Source: Anarhynchus alexandrinus
Lineage: Eukaryota; Chordata; Aves; Charadriiformes; Charadriidae
Direction of reading: 5' to 3'
NCBI GenBank assembly: GCA_008711295.1
Contig: VUYV01000392.1
Span: 80,154 to 144,153, forward strand
Length of the DNA stretch: 64,000 nt
Position 1 is the stretch's first letter; every line of letters starts with the position of its first letter. Positions 45,738-58,101 of the stretch are shown one piece after another. The translations under genes and the position numbers were made by a program. The notes below the pieces were generated by a model. That model did not search any database. It saw only the letters and a program-made list of their open reading frames with translations, and was not told where the DNA came from.

Positions 45738-46541
45738 ACTCTGCACCAGGCACAGCCTGGCCTGAGGACGGGGCAGTGGTGGCTGCCGAGGGCTGGCAGA
45801 GCGCTGGCTGCTCCCGTCCTGCCTCAGCGAAATGACATCCCCTGAAAGAGCAGAGGAACAGCAGCAGAGCTGCTCTCTGGAGGCACAGTAAAGTTGCCAG
45901 GGATGAGAGGCCGGAGATTTACAAGGGATGTTTTATGTCCCCCTGCAGCTCCCCTCGACAAAGCCACCAGGAGATGGGATCTCAGTCACCGGGGAGATGT
46001 TTTATGCATGAAGGTGACAGCAGAGCCAGGAGGGGAGGCGAGCAGCCGTCTGGCTCAAGGCGGCAGGCTGGGCCAGGGCTCCCCGGCAGTTCAGCAAAAG
46101 AGGAGAGGAGGGGAAGGAGCGAAGAGAAGCTGGTGGTGCCCATTGGCACGTGGCTAGTGACAGCCTCTCCCCGCAGAAGCCACAGCTGCAGTGGCCAGGC
46201 TGGTGGCACTGCGTAGCCCTTTACACGTTTACTGAGGCTCCTCAAGGACTCGGTGAGCGAAGCAGTCTCCCACCCAGCACAGCGTTTCCCTCCCCACACA
46301 TCCCCACCGCCAATGCCCATGGAACAGCTAGTGCAGGACTGCCTTGGTGCCCCACCAGGGGAGTCCTTCAGGACACAGCTCTGCTGGCCTCCAAATCACC
46401 TGCACCGGAAGGTAACCTGCAGCTTTTGGAGACTTTTTGGGTGATCACAGGTGGGGGAGGACAGGGACAATCACAGAGGACTTACTGTACCGCTGTAAGG
46501 TACAGTGGGACCATCCATGCAGCTCCACAATGGTAAGCCAC

Positions 46542-46698
46542 GGATGGCAGTGGTGGAGTCCCCATCCCTGGAGGTATTTAAGGGTCATATAGATATAGTG
46601 CTCAGGGACATGGGTTAGTGGTGGGCTTGTCGGTGTTAGGTTAATGGTTGGACTAGATGATCTTACATATCTTTTCCAATCTAGGAGATTCTGTGATA
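46542..46698 (+). mobile_element. CR1 LINE, short 3' end
   Basis: It starts GGCAGTGGTGGAGTCCCCAT and includes ATGGTTGGACTAGATGATCT. It ends AGGAGATTCTGTGATA. It is antisense to WHRN. Confidence 0.88.
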
Positions 46699-47052
46699 CT
46701 GACCTCAGTAGCTGGGGACTGCAGTCCCCTGCCCTCGTGCCAGGTGCTAAGCACACTCAAAGGGACGGTGCTTGCCTCAAGACAACGTAAGTGAGACAGA
46801 ACAAGCAGAAAGGGGAGAAGCGAGGCAAGAACCACCTCGCCCAAGGTGATGCCACAACCCCTTGAGGAAGGCGGCGAGAGCTTCTCTCTCTCTCGGCATG
46901 GTGTCACATCTACTCGGCGACACTGTCCCCACGCGTGGCGGAGTCTCCATGCCTCCCACTGCAATTCTGACCCGCTGCCCAGCGCTGCCTTTCACAGGTC
47001 AGGCTACACCTCAGCCCCCCCGGTCCCCTCCTGCCCCACAGCCTGCAGCACN

Positions 47053-47314
47053 TGGAGAGGAGTCCTGCCATCCCCCGGGAGCAGCCGGCAGCCCGGGCAG
47101 GCTCTGCGCTGGTGGACAGAGCCCAGATAGAGCCTCCGGCTGGAGCTCTGCACTGCCAGCACCATTGCCACGGGCTTCGCTTCCCTCTCCCGTGAGGGGG
47201 ACCTGGTGCTGGCTCTGCCAAGCCCGTTGGGTCACCCAGGGCATGGGTGAAGCCAGTCCTGGACGGGCATGTTTGGACCAGTATCCAAGGGCAGATCCAG
47301 CCCTAAGAGTCCTC
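47053..47314. repeat. 262-bp block bounded by single N; third copy of 52015-52276
   Basis: The block from TGGAGAGGAGTCCTGCCATC to CCCTAAGAGTCCTC is nearly identical to 52015-52276 and to 54102-54364. It is delimited on both sides by one N (47052 and 47315). It is most likely a misplaced small contig. Confidence 0.85.
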
Positions 47315-47530
47315 NGCAGACGGGCCCCACCATCACACCCACCTTCCCTACAGCTCCCATCCTCGACGGTTAAACTCGCCCTTCATGGGCTTTATAACCG
47401 AAGCAAACCCTTCACCCAGTTACAAGCTGGTAGAAGAGCTACATGCCACCGGGCATCCCCAAACCACACGGACCTTGTGTGTATATACCGTATGCAGCTG
47501 TGTCACACACCGTTGCAGGCACCACTGAGA

Positions 47531-47549
47531 CACACACACACACACACAC
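47531..47549. repeat. (CA)n microsatellite
   Basis: About nine to ten CA units, followed by CGTAGATAAAAAG. Confidence 0.9.
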
Positions 47550-48339
47550 GTAGATAAAAAGCAGCAGCTGTTTAACAGGACACACCACTATGGGACCATT
47601 TAAGAGAGTCAAACAGTTGATTTTTTTTTTGTCTCTAGAAGACGGTCTCCCACAGCCCTGATTCAACATGGCCTTCAGGCATGTGCTCAGATGAGCAAGT
47701 GTTTAAGCCTCTGCCTAGAACACGCGTTAGTGTAGGTCCCCAATTCAGCCAGTGAAGCCCATTTGTAAGCTGAATCTATTTGTAATCTATTTATCAAAAT
47801 AGATTTTTGACCATGAGCTTGCATCGGTTTGAATAGATTCTTCATTAATTTTAGGATAAGCCTAGGTTTGTGTCAGCTCAGGGGGTAAATCCTTCTTCAA
47901 CTGTGAGCACAAATAGCTTCAACCATAAATAGCCGCCACCACAAATAGCCGCCACTAGAAGCCCGTCTGGTCCGGTAAGGCAAAGCACAGCTCCTGCCTG
48001 AAGCAGCAGCCTAGCGTGAGCACCAGAGGTTGAGGAGCACAAGGTATGCTCAACACCACTCACGTCCTCCCTCCTGGCCACCACGCTCTTCTCAAAATCA
48101 CAGGACGGTCAGCACAAACCTCTTCCCCAACCGCGTGACCACTAAAGTCAGTTTTGTTCAAATATCTGAGCTTCCCCTGCTCATTAGGCAGCCACCAGCT
48201 ACTCAAACTAAAGCCGACACAGCTATGAGAGGAGATGAGAAGAGAAGCAGCGTTCTCCCTCGGATAACAGCACCACACGCGCTCCATAACGCAGCGCAGC
48301 GGGCGCGGGAAGGAGATCTGGCACAGGGCTATAAAACCT

Positions 48340-48400
48340 TTGCCCATCCACACACCGAACTAGACTTTAACAAAGCATTTGACACACAGAGCTGCAAAGT
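48340..48400 (+). mobile_element. possible LINE reverse-transcriptase relic
   Basis: ACTAGACTTTAACAAAGCAT followed by TTGACAC translates to LDFNKAFDT, close to the LINE reverse-transcriptase block LDFSKAFDT. The flanks do not continue a recognisable RT. It is a very short, uncertain relic. Confidence 0.35.
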
Positions 48401-49111
48401 GATGAGGTATCAGGTGAGCCAAACGGGAGAAGCTTCCATCGTACATCCACACGGAGACAGAAATCGCTATCAGCTGCTTTGGTGAGCTCCAGGTGAGCAG
48501 AGCTGCTCTCCATTTCCCTGCATGGGAAGAAATGCCGCGCTTCCCCCTTGGAAGGGGTTTGTGCCGAGGTTTGTGCATCTATTAATCTTCTGGTTTGTAG
48601 GAGTGCCCCTCCTGGCATCTGGGGAGACAAAGGTCTTGGGGGAAAGAGAGGAAAAACGATGGTCACAGTGGTATTAGAAGAGATCTCTGGAACAGGAGCT
48701 GCTGGGAGAAGGCCATTCCCTGTAAGTGATGCGGTGGTCTCATGGGGACATGCTGGGTCAGCAGCTCATGGAAAGGGACCGTCTCTGCACCGCACAGCCT
48801 TTGACTCACCCATTCCACTGAGGCCTGTTCCCATCCAACATACAAAATCACCCCACACTGACCTGATGGGCTTAACCCATCTCCACCCATCTCCCAGAAG
48901 CCTACAAGCCAACCACTGGGATCCCCAGCACGGCTGCTGTGCCAGCAGAGCCGACAGCCTCCACCGGCTTCTTCTGCTTTCCACCCCCGTGCTTTGACGG
49001 GGTGCAGCCTTTAGAGCAAGAGCCAACACACCTTCAGCTGTGGCAGATCCTGCCATAGGAAGTAGCTTCCCATTGTTCAGTGCTTCAGTTTCCCTGTATT
49101 GAGGCTGGCAA

Positions 49112-49182
49112 ATCATAGAATCATAGAATGGTTTAGGTTGGAAAGGACCTTAAAGATCATTGAGTTCCAACCCCCTGCCTTT
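49112..49182 (-). mobile_element. CR1 LINE, short 3' end
   Basis: It reads AATCATAGAATCATAGAATG through TTAAAGATCATTGAGTTCC and is cut off after about 70 bp. Confidence 0.88.
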
Positions 49183-49288
49183 GGAAAGAATGCTGAAGCA
49201 CCCCAACAGGGAGTCCCCTCCAAGCTGGATTTTCCAGCCAGGCAGAGAAGACAGAGCCAGGAAGGCTTTCTCACCAAGCCTGGGGCAC

Positions 49289-50640
49289 ATGAGAGATTGG
49301 TGCCCTCAAGCAGCTCCACCCCACTGCGTCCCTGCTGTTCTGCTAACGTACATTTCCATCAGGCTCTCAGCAGCTTTCAGAGACTGGAGGAAACACGGTT
49401 GATTTGACATCCCAAAGAAGTGTGCAGGTAACTTTCTCATCCACTGGGCATGATTCTCCAGTGCCTTTGGAAAGTCAGCAGCACACGTTAATGACACCCT
49501 CCTGCCGGCTTCAGGTCATTACGGACAAAAGGCTGAGGGACTTGGGGCTTTTTAGTCTGGAGAAGAGAAGACGGAGGGGGGATCTCATCAATGCTTATCA
49601 GTCCTTAAAGGGAGGGTGCCAGGGGGATAGATCGNTTTTTCCAGTGGTGCCCAGTGACAGGACAAGAGGGAACGGGCACAAACTTGAGCATAGGAAGTTC
49701 CATCTCAATCTGAGGAGGGCCTTCTCTCCTGTGCGGGCGGCAGAGCACTGGCACAGGCTGCCCAGAGAGGTGGGGGAGTCTCCCCCTCTGGAGCCATTCC
49801 AAACCCACCTGGATGCCGTCCTGTGCCACTGCTGGAGGTGCCCCTGCTCTGGCAGGGGGTGGCACTGGGGGAGCTCCAGAGGGCCCTTCCGACCCTCACC
49901 AGTCTGGGATGCTGTGAAGCCTCCCTCAAAAGGATGCTCCAGCCCCAACACTGGCTCCTATGAGGAATCCAAGTGACCACCAGAGTGGAGCAGTTGCTAT
50001 ATATTTCTTAAGACCATCTTGGTCCTGACTATTTTTATTGCTACAGCACTGAGATACAGAGTAGATTTTCCCTACCTTTACCTACTAAGGTAACGAGGCA
50101 CAGCCTACTGCTGCCCTGCCACTGGGCGAGGATCCCACCGAAGCAGGGTTAGGTCTGGGTAAGCCGCAGGGCTGCCGGGCTTCCCGCGGCACCGCTCCTC
50201 TCCAACGCAGTACGTGGCTGTAGCTGGGTGCTGGAGTACCCAAGGAAACAACTTCAGAGGTGGAAGTCTAATAAAAGGAAGTGCTTTGGGTGTAGAGGGG
50301 CTGTGAAAATGGAAATCGTTAATAGCCATCCAAGGAGGCGAGAGCAAAGGCTAATGGGCTGAGCTGGAGAGGCAACGGGTGTCTCTGCAAGACCTCGCTC
50401 GGGGACACATCAGCGCTAGGGGACGATGGCAACTGCATTACAAGCAGGCGACTCGGCAGCACGGGCAGGATGGGAGGTTTCCAAGCCAAGGATGCAGCAG
50501 CAAAGCCGTCCATCACAGGGAGAGGAGGTGGTCAATGTCAGGGCATTGGAGAACACAACAGCCACTGCTGCTGCCCAGAGCCAGCCCCGCTCGCCTTAGC
50601 CCTCTCCTCAGCAAGAGCAGAGAGCCTGGTTCTCCGGGGA
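49289..50640. repeat. block A, copy 1 (overlaps 50643-52008)
   Basis: From ATGAGAGATTGGTGCCCTCA to CTGGTTCTCCGGGGA it matches 50643-52008 almost base for base. The exceptions are an 11-bp indel near 49312, a few substitutions, and a bad spot at the N at 49635. It ends exactly at the N at 50641. Confidence 0.9.
49528..49918 (+). mobile_element. CR1 LINE 3' fragment (block A copy 1)
   Basis: It starts AAAAGGCTGAGGGACTTGGG and ends CACCAGTCTGGGATGCTGTG. It includes one N (49635) with locally garbled bases compared with its twin at 50888. Confidence 0.92.
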
Positions 50641-50642
50641 NA

Positions 50643-52008
50643 ATGAGAGACTGGTGCCCTCAAGCAGCTCCTCCCCAGCTCCACCCCACTGCGTCCCTGC
50701 CGTTCTGCTAACGTACATTTCCATCAGGCTCTCAGCAGCTTTCAGAGACTGGAGGAAACACGGTTGATTTGACATCCCAAAGAAGTGTGCAGGTAACTTT
50801 CTCATCCACTGGGCATGATTCTCCAGTGCCTTTGGAAAGTCAGCAGCACACGTTAATGACACCCTCCTGCCGGCTTCAGGTCATTACGGACAAAAGGCTG
50901 AGGGACTTGGGGCTTTTTAGTCTGGAGAAGAGAAGACGGAGGGGGGATCTCATCAATGCTTATCAGTCCTTAAAGGGAGGGTGCCAGGGGGATGGGAACA
51001 GCCTTTTTCCAGTGGTGCCCAGTGACAGGACAAGAGGGAACGGGCACAAACTTGAGCATAGGAAGTTCCATCTCAATCTGAGGAGGGCCTTCTCTCCTGT
51101 GCGGGCGGCAGAGCACTGGCACAGGCTGCCCAGAGAGGTGGGGGAGTCTCCCCCTCTGGAGCCATTCCAAACCCACCTGGATGCCGTCCTGTGCCACTGC
51201 TGGAGGTGCCCCTGCTCTGGCAGGGGGTGGCACTGGGGGAGCTCCAGAGGGCCCTTCCGACCCTCACCAGTCTGGGATGCTGTGAAGCCTCCCTCAAAAG
51301 GATGCTCCAGCCCCAACACTGGCTCCTATGAGGAATCCAAGTGACCACCAGAGTGGAGCAGTTGCTATATATTTCTTAAGACCATCTTGGTCCTGACTAT
51401 TTTTATTGCTACAGCACTGAGATACAGAGTAGATTTTCCCTACCTTTACCTACTAAGGTAACGAGGCACAGCCTACTGCTGCCCTGCCACTGGGCGAGGA
51501 TCCCACCGAAGCAGGGTTAGGTCTGGGTAAGCCGCAGGGCTGCCGGGCTTCCCGCGGCACCGCTCCTCTCCAACGCAGTACGTGGCTGTAGCTGGGTGCT
51601 GGAGTACCCAAGGAAACAACTTCAGAGGTGGAAGTCTAATAAAAGGAAGTGCTTTGGGTGTAGAGGGGCTGTGAAAATGGAAATCGTTAATAGCCATCCA
51701 AGGAGGCGAGAGCAAAGGCTAATGGGCTGAGCTGGAGAGGCAACGGGTGTCTCTGCAAGACCTCGCTCGGGGACACATCAGCGCTAGGGGACGATGGCAA
51801 CTGCATTACAAGCAGGCGACTCGGCAGCACGGGCAGGATGGGAGGTTTCCAAGCCAAGGATGCAGCAGCAAAGCCGTCCATCACAGGGAGAGGAGGTGGT
51901 CAATATCAGGGCATCGGAGAACACAACAGCCGCTGCTGCTGCCCAGAGACAGCCCTGCTCGCCTTAGCCCTCTCCTCAGCAAGAGCAGAGAGCCTGGTTC
52001 TCCGGGGA
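50643..52008. repeat. block A, copy 2
   Basis: It begins immediately after the N at 50641 and repeats the 1.36 kb to its left. Unlike copy 1 it continues without a break past CTCCGGGGA into CACGGTGTGGAG. Confidence 0.9.
50888..51286 (+). mobile_element. CR1 LINE 3' fragment (block A copy 2)
   Basis: It is the same element as 49528-49918, with intact sequence GATGGGAACAGCCTTTTTCC where the other copy has an N. Confidence 0.92.
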
Positions 52009-53660
52009 CACGGTGTGGAGAGGAGTCCTGCCATCCCCCGGGAGCAGCCGGCAGCCCGGGCAGGCTCTGCGCTGGCGGACAGAGCCCAGATAGAGCCTCC
52101 GGCTGGAGCTCTGCACTGCCAGCACCATTGCCACGGGCTTCGCTTCCCTCTCCCGTGAGGGGGACCTGGTGCTGGCTCTGCCAAGCCCGTTGGGTCACCC
52201 AGGGCATGGGTGAAGCCAGTCCTGGACGGGCATGTTTGGACCAGTATCCAAGGGCAGATCCAGCCCTAAGAGTCCTCACCCTTGTCCAGCTGTCCCAGCA
52301 AGCAGGATTATTCTCCCCTCTGTTTCATTTTAATTTAGTTTCTCAGGGCTGGTGAGGAGGGGCTAATTGACAATCAGAGGTGCTAATTACTGAGAGAGCA
52401 GGGACCCACACAGACAGCTTCAACACATCTCTCCCTGCCGTTGCCAGAAGGGACCACATCTATGACAGAGGGCAGGACCCATTTTCCAGCTGACCTCCCC
52501 GAACACCTAACCATCAGCAGGAATTCTTTCCCAGCCCTATCACATTGGCTTCTCCCACACTGCATCCACCCTGGAGCTCCTGGAATGTATTTCCAAAGGG
52601 TCCCAACACCCATCTGAGCATGGCTCTCGGCCAGCTGCATGGGCTCCTTGGTGGCAGGGGGTTTATGGCAGGTTTCCACCACCGTACCCTCCTCCCTTGT
52701 AAGCCTTCAGGCTGCTGGTCCCCATGCCCGGCTGCTGCTGGTCCTCGTGCCCGGCTGCTGCTGGAGCGGTTACCACTTTGCCTCTGCCCGCTCCCAGTGA
52801 GGTGCCACAGTGCCACCAAGCCGGCGCGGCTCCGCTGCCCTCGATTTTGCTGTCAGCCCTACTTACAAAGCAACACCAGCACGCGAGAGGGCCAGCACCT
52901 GCCCACACGAACAATACGCTTGCCATGAAGCGGGTCACCCCAACTCCCTGGGACGAAAGGAAAAGGTTTTCAGGCCAGATTTTTCCTCTGATATAAAAAG
53001 CGCAGGGGCCCACGGAGGCTCCGGATGGGAATACTGCAAGGGAGAACCGCAGGGCGGGTTGGAAGTAGGTGATCTTCAAGGTCCCTTCCAACCTAAACCA
53101 CCCTATGAGTCTATGACACACAAGTTGTCTTGTGTCCAGTGACTGCAGAGGTATCACCACAAAAGCAGCAGCATAATTCATCCTGCAAGCTCTTCAGAGA
53201 GGCGTGTTATTTGAGGGGCATCCCGAACCTCACCCGTTTGCAGTGGACCATTAAATAAAATAATTCCACCTCCTTAATCCCCTCGGCAGAGTCAGGCGGC
53301 GCAGACCACATCTCCACTTGCTTTCTCAAACCATTTCAGGCACTCGCTCCGTGTTGTTCACTGCTGCTGCATTTTGCTCTAGACTCAGATAAAATTTGGC
53401 TTCGCCCCATCTCTAATGCGTTTGAAGACGGTGGTCCGAAATGTTTAGCGCTGGCACACAGGGTGCAAGCACACCTGCTAGGAGACAAGCTTAACGAAAT
53501 AATTTAGTTGAATCTGGGGATCAGTGCCAAAACGTTTAGCAGGAAAACAGTCACCAATTGCCTAGAAATACTATTAGAAGCAGCAAGTGCCAGAGAGAAG
53601 GGCAGACTGATTCCATAAGGCCACTGATCCCTTGACAACACCCTATTTAATTATCTACCA
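51575..53660. repeat. block C, copy 1 (2086 bp)
   Basis: From GCAGTACGTGGCTGTAGCTG to CTATTTAATTATCTACCA. It has the same length as 53662-55747, with only scattered substitutions (for example AATATCAGGGCATCGG versus AATGTCAGGGCATTGG). It ends exactly at the N at 53661. Confidence 0.92.
53057..53117 (+). mobile_element. CR1 LINE, 3' terminal stub (block C copy 1)
   Basis: About 60 bp: TTGGAAGTAGGTGATCTTCA through CCTTCCAACCTAAACC to CCTATGAGTCTATGAC. Confidence 0.85.
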
Positions 53661-53661
53661 N

Positions 53662-55747
53662 GCAGTACGTGGCTGTAGCTGGGTGCTGGAGTACCCAAGG
53701 AAACAACTTCAGAGGTGGAAGTCTAATAAAAGGAAGTGCTTTGGGTGTAGAGGGGCTGTGAAAATGGAAATCGTTAATAGCCATCCAAGGAGGCGAGAGC
53801 AAAGGCTAATGGGCTGAGCTGGAGAGGCAACGGGTGTCTCTGCAAGACCTCGCTCGGGGACACATCAGTGCTAGGGGACGATGGCAACTGCATTACAAGC
53901 AGGCGACTCAGCAGCACGGGCAGGATGGGAGGTTTCCAAGCCAAGGATGCAGCAGCAAAGCCGTCCATCACAGGGAGAGGAGGTGGTCAATGTCAGGGCA
54001 TTGGAGAACACAACAGCCACTGCTGCTGCCCAGAGCCAGCCCCGCTCGCCTTAGCCCTCTCCTCAGCAAGAGCAGAGAGCCTGGTTCTCCGGGGACACGG
54101 TGCGGAGGGGAGTCCTGCCATCCCCCGGGAGCAGCCGACAGCCCGGGCAGGCTCTGCGCTGGCGGACAGAGCCCAGATACAGCCTCCGGCTGGAGCTCTG
54201 CACTGCCAGCACCATTGCCACGGGCTTCGCTTCCCTCTCCCGTGAGGGGGACCTGGTGCTGGCTCTGCCAAGCCCGTTGGGTCACCCAGGGCATGGGTGA
54301 AGCCAGTCCTGGACGGGCATGTTTGGACCAGTATCCAAGGGCAGATCCAGCCCTAAGAGTCCTCACCCTTGTCCAGCTGTCCCAGCAAGCAGGATTATTC
54401 TCCCCTCTGTTTCATTTTAATTTAGTTTCTCAGGGCTGGTGAGGAGGGGCTAATTGACAATCAGAGGTGCTAATTACTGAGAGAGCAGGGACCCACACAG
54501 ACAGCTTCAACACATCTCTCCCTGCCGTTGCCAGAAGGGACCACATCTATGACAGAGGGCAGGACCCATTTTCCAGCTGACCTCCCCGAACACCTAACCA
54601 TCAGCAGGAATTCTTTCCCAGCCCTATCACATTGGCTTCTCCCACACTGCATCCACCCTGGAGCTCCTGGAACGTATTCCCAAAGGGTCCCAACACCCAT
54701 CTGAGCATGGCTCTTGGCCAGCTGCACGGGCTCCTTGGTGGCAGGGGGTTTATGGCAGGTTTCCACCACCGTACCCTCCTCCCTTGTAAGCCTTCAGGCT
54801 GCTGGTCCCCATGCCCGGCTGCTGCTGGTCCTCGTGCCCGGCTGCTGCTGGAGCGGTTACCACTTTGCCTCTGCCCGCTCCCAGTGAGGTGCCACAGTGC
54901 CACCAAGCCGGCGCGGCTCCGCTGCCCTCGATTTTGCTGTCAGCCCTACTTACAAAGCAACACCAGCACGCGAGAGGGCCAGCACCTGCCCACACGAACA
55001 ATACGCTTGCCATGAAGCGGGTCACCCCAACTCCCTGGGACGAAAGGAAAAGGTTTTCAGGCCAGATTTTTCCTCTGATATAAAAAGCGCAGGGGCCCAC
55101 GGAGGCTCCGGATGGGAATACTGCAAGGGAGAACCGCAGGGCGGGTTGGAAGTAGGTGATCTTCAAGGTCCCTTCCAACCTAAACCACCCTATGAGTCTA
55201 TGACACACAAGTTGTCTTGTGTCCAGTGACTGCAGAGGTATCACCACAAAAGCAGCAGCATAATTCATCCTGCAAGCTCTTCAGAGAGGCGTGTTATTTG
55301 AGGGGCATCCCGAACCTCACCCGTTTGCAGTGGACCATTAAATAAAATAATTCCACCTCCTTAATCCCCTCGGCAGAGTCAGGCGGCGCAGACCGCATCT
55401 CCACTTGCTTTCTCAAACCATTTCAGGCACTCGCTCCGTGTTGTTCACTGCTGCTGCATTTTGCTCCAGACTCAGATAAAATTTGGCTTCGCCCCATCTC
55501 TAATGCGTTTGAAGACGGTGGTCCGAAATGTTTAACGCTGGCACACAGGGTGCAAGCACACCTGCTAGGAGACAAGCTTAACGAAATAATTTAGTTGAAT
55601 CTGGGGATCAGTGCCAAAACGTTTAGCAGGAAAACAGTCACCAATTGCCTAGAAATACTATTAGAAGCAGCAAGTGCCAGAGAGAAGGGCAGACTGATTC
55701 CATAAGGCCACTGATCCCTTGACAACACCCTATTTAATTATCTACCA
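53662..55747. repeat. block C, copy 2 (2086 bp)
   Basis: It starts directly after the N at 53661 and repeats the preceding 2086 bases without length change. It then continues into unique sequence (AGTCCTTTGAGAGCAAAG). Confidence 0.92.
55144..55204 (+). mobile_element. CR1 LINE, 3' terminal stub (block C copy 2)
   Basis: It is the same stub as 53057-53117 in the repeated block. Confidence 0.85.
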
Positions 55748-56592
55748 AGTCCTTTGAGAGCAAAGTAGATTGCTTAAAATAATAAAAAAAAAAAAGGAAA
55801 CACACATCTCATGTACCCACAGTTATCACCTTTAAAATAAAACCTACAAAACAAATCCCAAAACAACACACAATACAGAATGTTCTTTGCTAAGATCGAG
55901 CCCGACAGCTGCCACCCTTCCTGCCACCCGCCTGCGCCGCTCTTGCCCAGCACATCTCCCGATCCCAAAGGCTTTCCTCTCCGGCCTTCAGAATTTTCCC
56001 CTTGTTCTTTCCGCTTCTCGGGGGCGCCGAAAGGTTGAAGGCTGTGTAACAGCATCCTCCAGGCCTTCAAAACTTCCCCCCAGCAGGAACGCAGATGTCA
56101 GAAATCAATGGCAATTAATCACCGGTATTCTTCTGGCAGCCTGAATAAAATATGCGCCTCATACGGATACAGCCCACTCACTTACCTTCGCCGCTAATGA
56201 AATGAGCAATCTATCCCAATTCATTCCGTTAGTGGGTAGATCCCAGTTTGATACAAGCAGCATTAACTGTGAGCCATCCTCCCCCTCGCCACAGACGCGA
56301 GCTGCTTTCTTCCGGCGATAATAGACTCGCCGGCGCTGTTTGGCTGCTCGGATAATGGGCATCCCAGCGCTCGCTCCGGTCGCGAGCTGCAAAGGTCAGC
56401 GCGGAGGTTATCCATCATCCAAGCACCACGCAATTTTGCGCCGAGTCCCCCAAAAGTAAGGCACAGACTCGGGGGGAAAAAAAAAAAAAAGCCGCAAAGG
56501 GGAAAGAAATGAGAAGATACCGCAGGAGGGAGGCAGAGGGAGCTTTTACAGCGTGCTCCAGCGCCATGGAGGGAACAATTTGGAGAAGTTTC

Positions 56593-56632
56593 TCTAACTG
56601 CTGTTTCCTGCGTCTAACTGCTGTTTCCTGCC
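56593..56632. repeat. 20-bp direct duplication
   Basis: TCTAACTGCTGTTTCCTG occurs twice in tandem (56593 and 56613), about 100 bp after an A-run at about 56480-56493. Confidence 0.9.
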
Positions 56633-56987
56633 CTATTCCTGTCGGACCCAGGCGGACTCGGGTATTTTTTAAGCTCATGGGCTCAGCTAGACTGAGCAAA
56701 GCCATCTCAGGGCCAGTGGGAAGGATGAGGGTCCCCGTGTCCACGGAGGGGAGGGGGCTGCAGGGGCAGGGCTGCGAGACCTTCTACAGGCAGAGTGATG
56801 GAGCCCCATCAGCTGAACGGTTCCTCTGCTGGCAGAAAGGACAGGGAAGACAGTAGGCAGAGGCATGACCTGCCCGCCTGCACCCCAAGGCTTGTTCCAC
56901 GCATCCTCTGCAGCCAGGACAAATATGAGACTATTACAGCTCCCACTACACATCTCGGTCAGGGCCAAATCTGCCAAGTGCCGTATA

Positions 56988-57592
56988 AATCACAGAGTCA
57001 CAGACTGGTGGGGGTTGGAAGGGACCTCTGGAGCTCCCCCAGTGCCACCTCCTGCCAGAGCAGGGGCACCTCCAGCAGTGGCACAGGACGGCGTCCAGGC
57101 GGGTTTGGAATGGCTCCAGAGGGGGAGACTCCCCCACCTCTCTGGGCAGCCTGTGCCAGTGCTCTGCCACCCGCACAGGAGAGAAGGCCCTCCTCAGGTT
57201 CAGATGGAACCTCCTATGGTCAAGTTTGTGCCCGTTCCCTCTTGTCCTGTCACTGGGCACCACTGGAAACAGACTGTGCCCATCCCCCTGGCACCCTCCC
57301 TTTAAGGATTGATAAGCATTGATAAGATCCCCCCTCAGTCTTCTCTTCTCCAGACTAAAAAGCCCCACGTCCCTCAGCCTTTCCTCATCAGAGAGATGCT
57401 CCAGTCCCCTCATCATCTTTGTAGCCCTTTGCTGGACCCTCTCCAGCAGTTCCCTGTCCTTCTTGAATGGGGGAGCCCAGAACTGGACACAGTGCTCCAG
57501 ATGTGGCCTCCCCAGGGCAGAGCAGAGGGGGAGGATGACCTCCCTCGCCCTGCTGGCCACACTCTGCTTGATGCCCCCCAAGATGCCGTTGG
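56988..57592 (-). mobile_element. CR1 LINE 3' fragment
   Basis: It starts ATCACAGAGTCACAGACTGG and runs to the antisense of the upstream CTGGCCACACTCTGCTTGAT region. It is sense relative to WHRN and one of the longest copies. In its coding frame it reads [20 protein letters not shown], typical of the region just after the CR1 RT. Confidence 0.94.
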
Positions 57593-58101
57593 ACAGGGAG
57601 AGATCTGATGCACAGGGAGATCTAAATGCACAGGGAGAGATCGTCCCCTGCCCCAGACTGCAGTCTGTAGCTGTAAATAAGATGCTTTGGATCGAGTGCA
57701 TCTTGCCTGACAAGGACGAGGGAACTGCTGCTGCGCAGAGGAACCGACAGCCTCCTCCGCACCGCCGTCCGGCTCGTCCCCGCGTGGGGAGGACGTGTGG
57801 CCGGGGCAGGCGGGAGCGAAGAAAACTGGTACAACAGCAACAACAACAAAAGTGACACAGAGGCAGGTGGAGAAATAAATAGCTAGAAGGAGGGATGAAG
57901 GGAAGCGGCGGCACTCCAGAGGGAGCGCTGGGCCAGAGGAACCAGAGAGGAAAGCAGTGGGTAACGCAGCGCAGGGGACGGAGGGTGCGAAACGGTCTCT
58001 CTGTCGGGAAGAGAAATGGGAATCGCGGGAGGCACAGTCCAACCTCTCCCCCTCTCCCATGGCAAAGGTGACAGCAGTTTGGCTTTCAAGTAGTGGCACT
58101 T

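Noticed and set aside
47053..55747. Genuine segmental or satellite expansion
   Set aside because: Boundaries coincide with single N characters and show suffix-prefix overlaps, which favours an assembly artefact. It is kept as a finding rather than called a biological repeat family.
56946..57914. 322-codon minus-strand open frame
   Set aside because: The middle part is CR1 3' sequence and the ends are unrelated flanks. It is not an intact LINE protein or a host gene.
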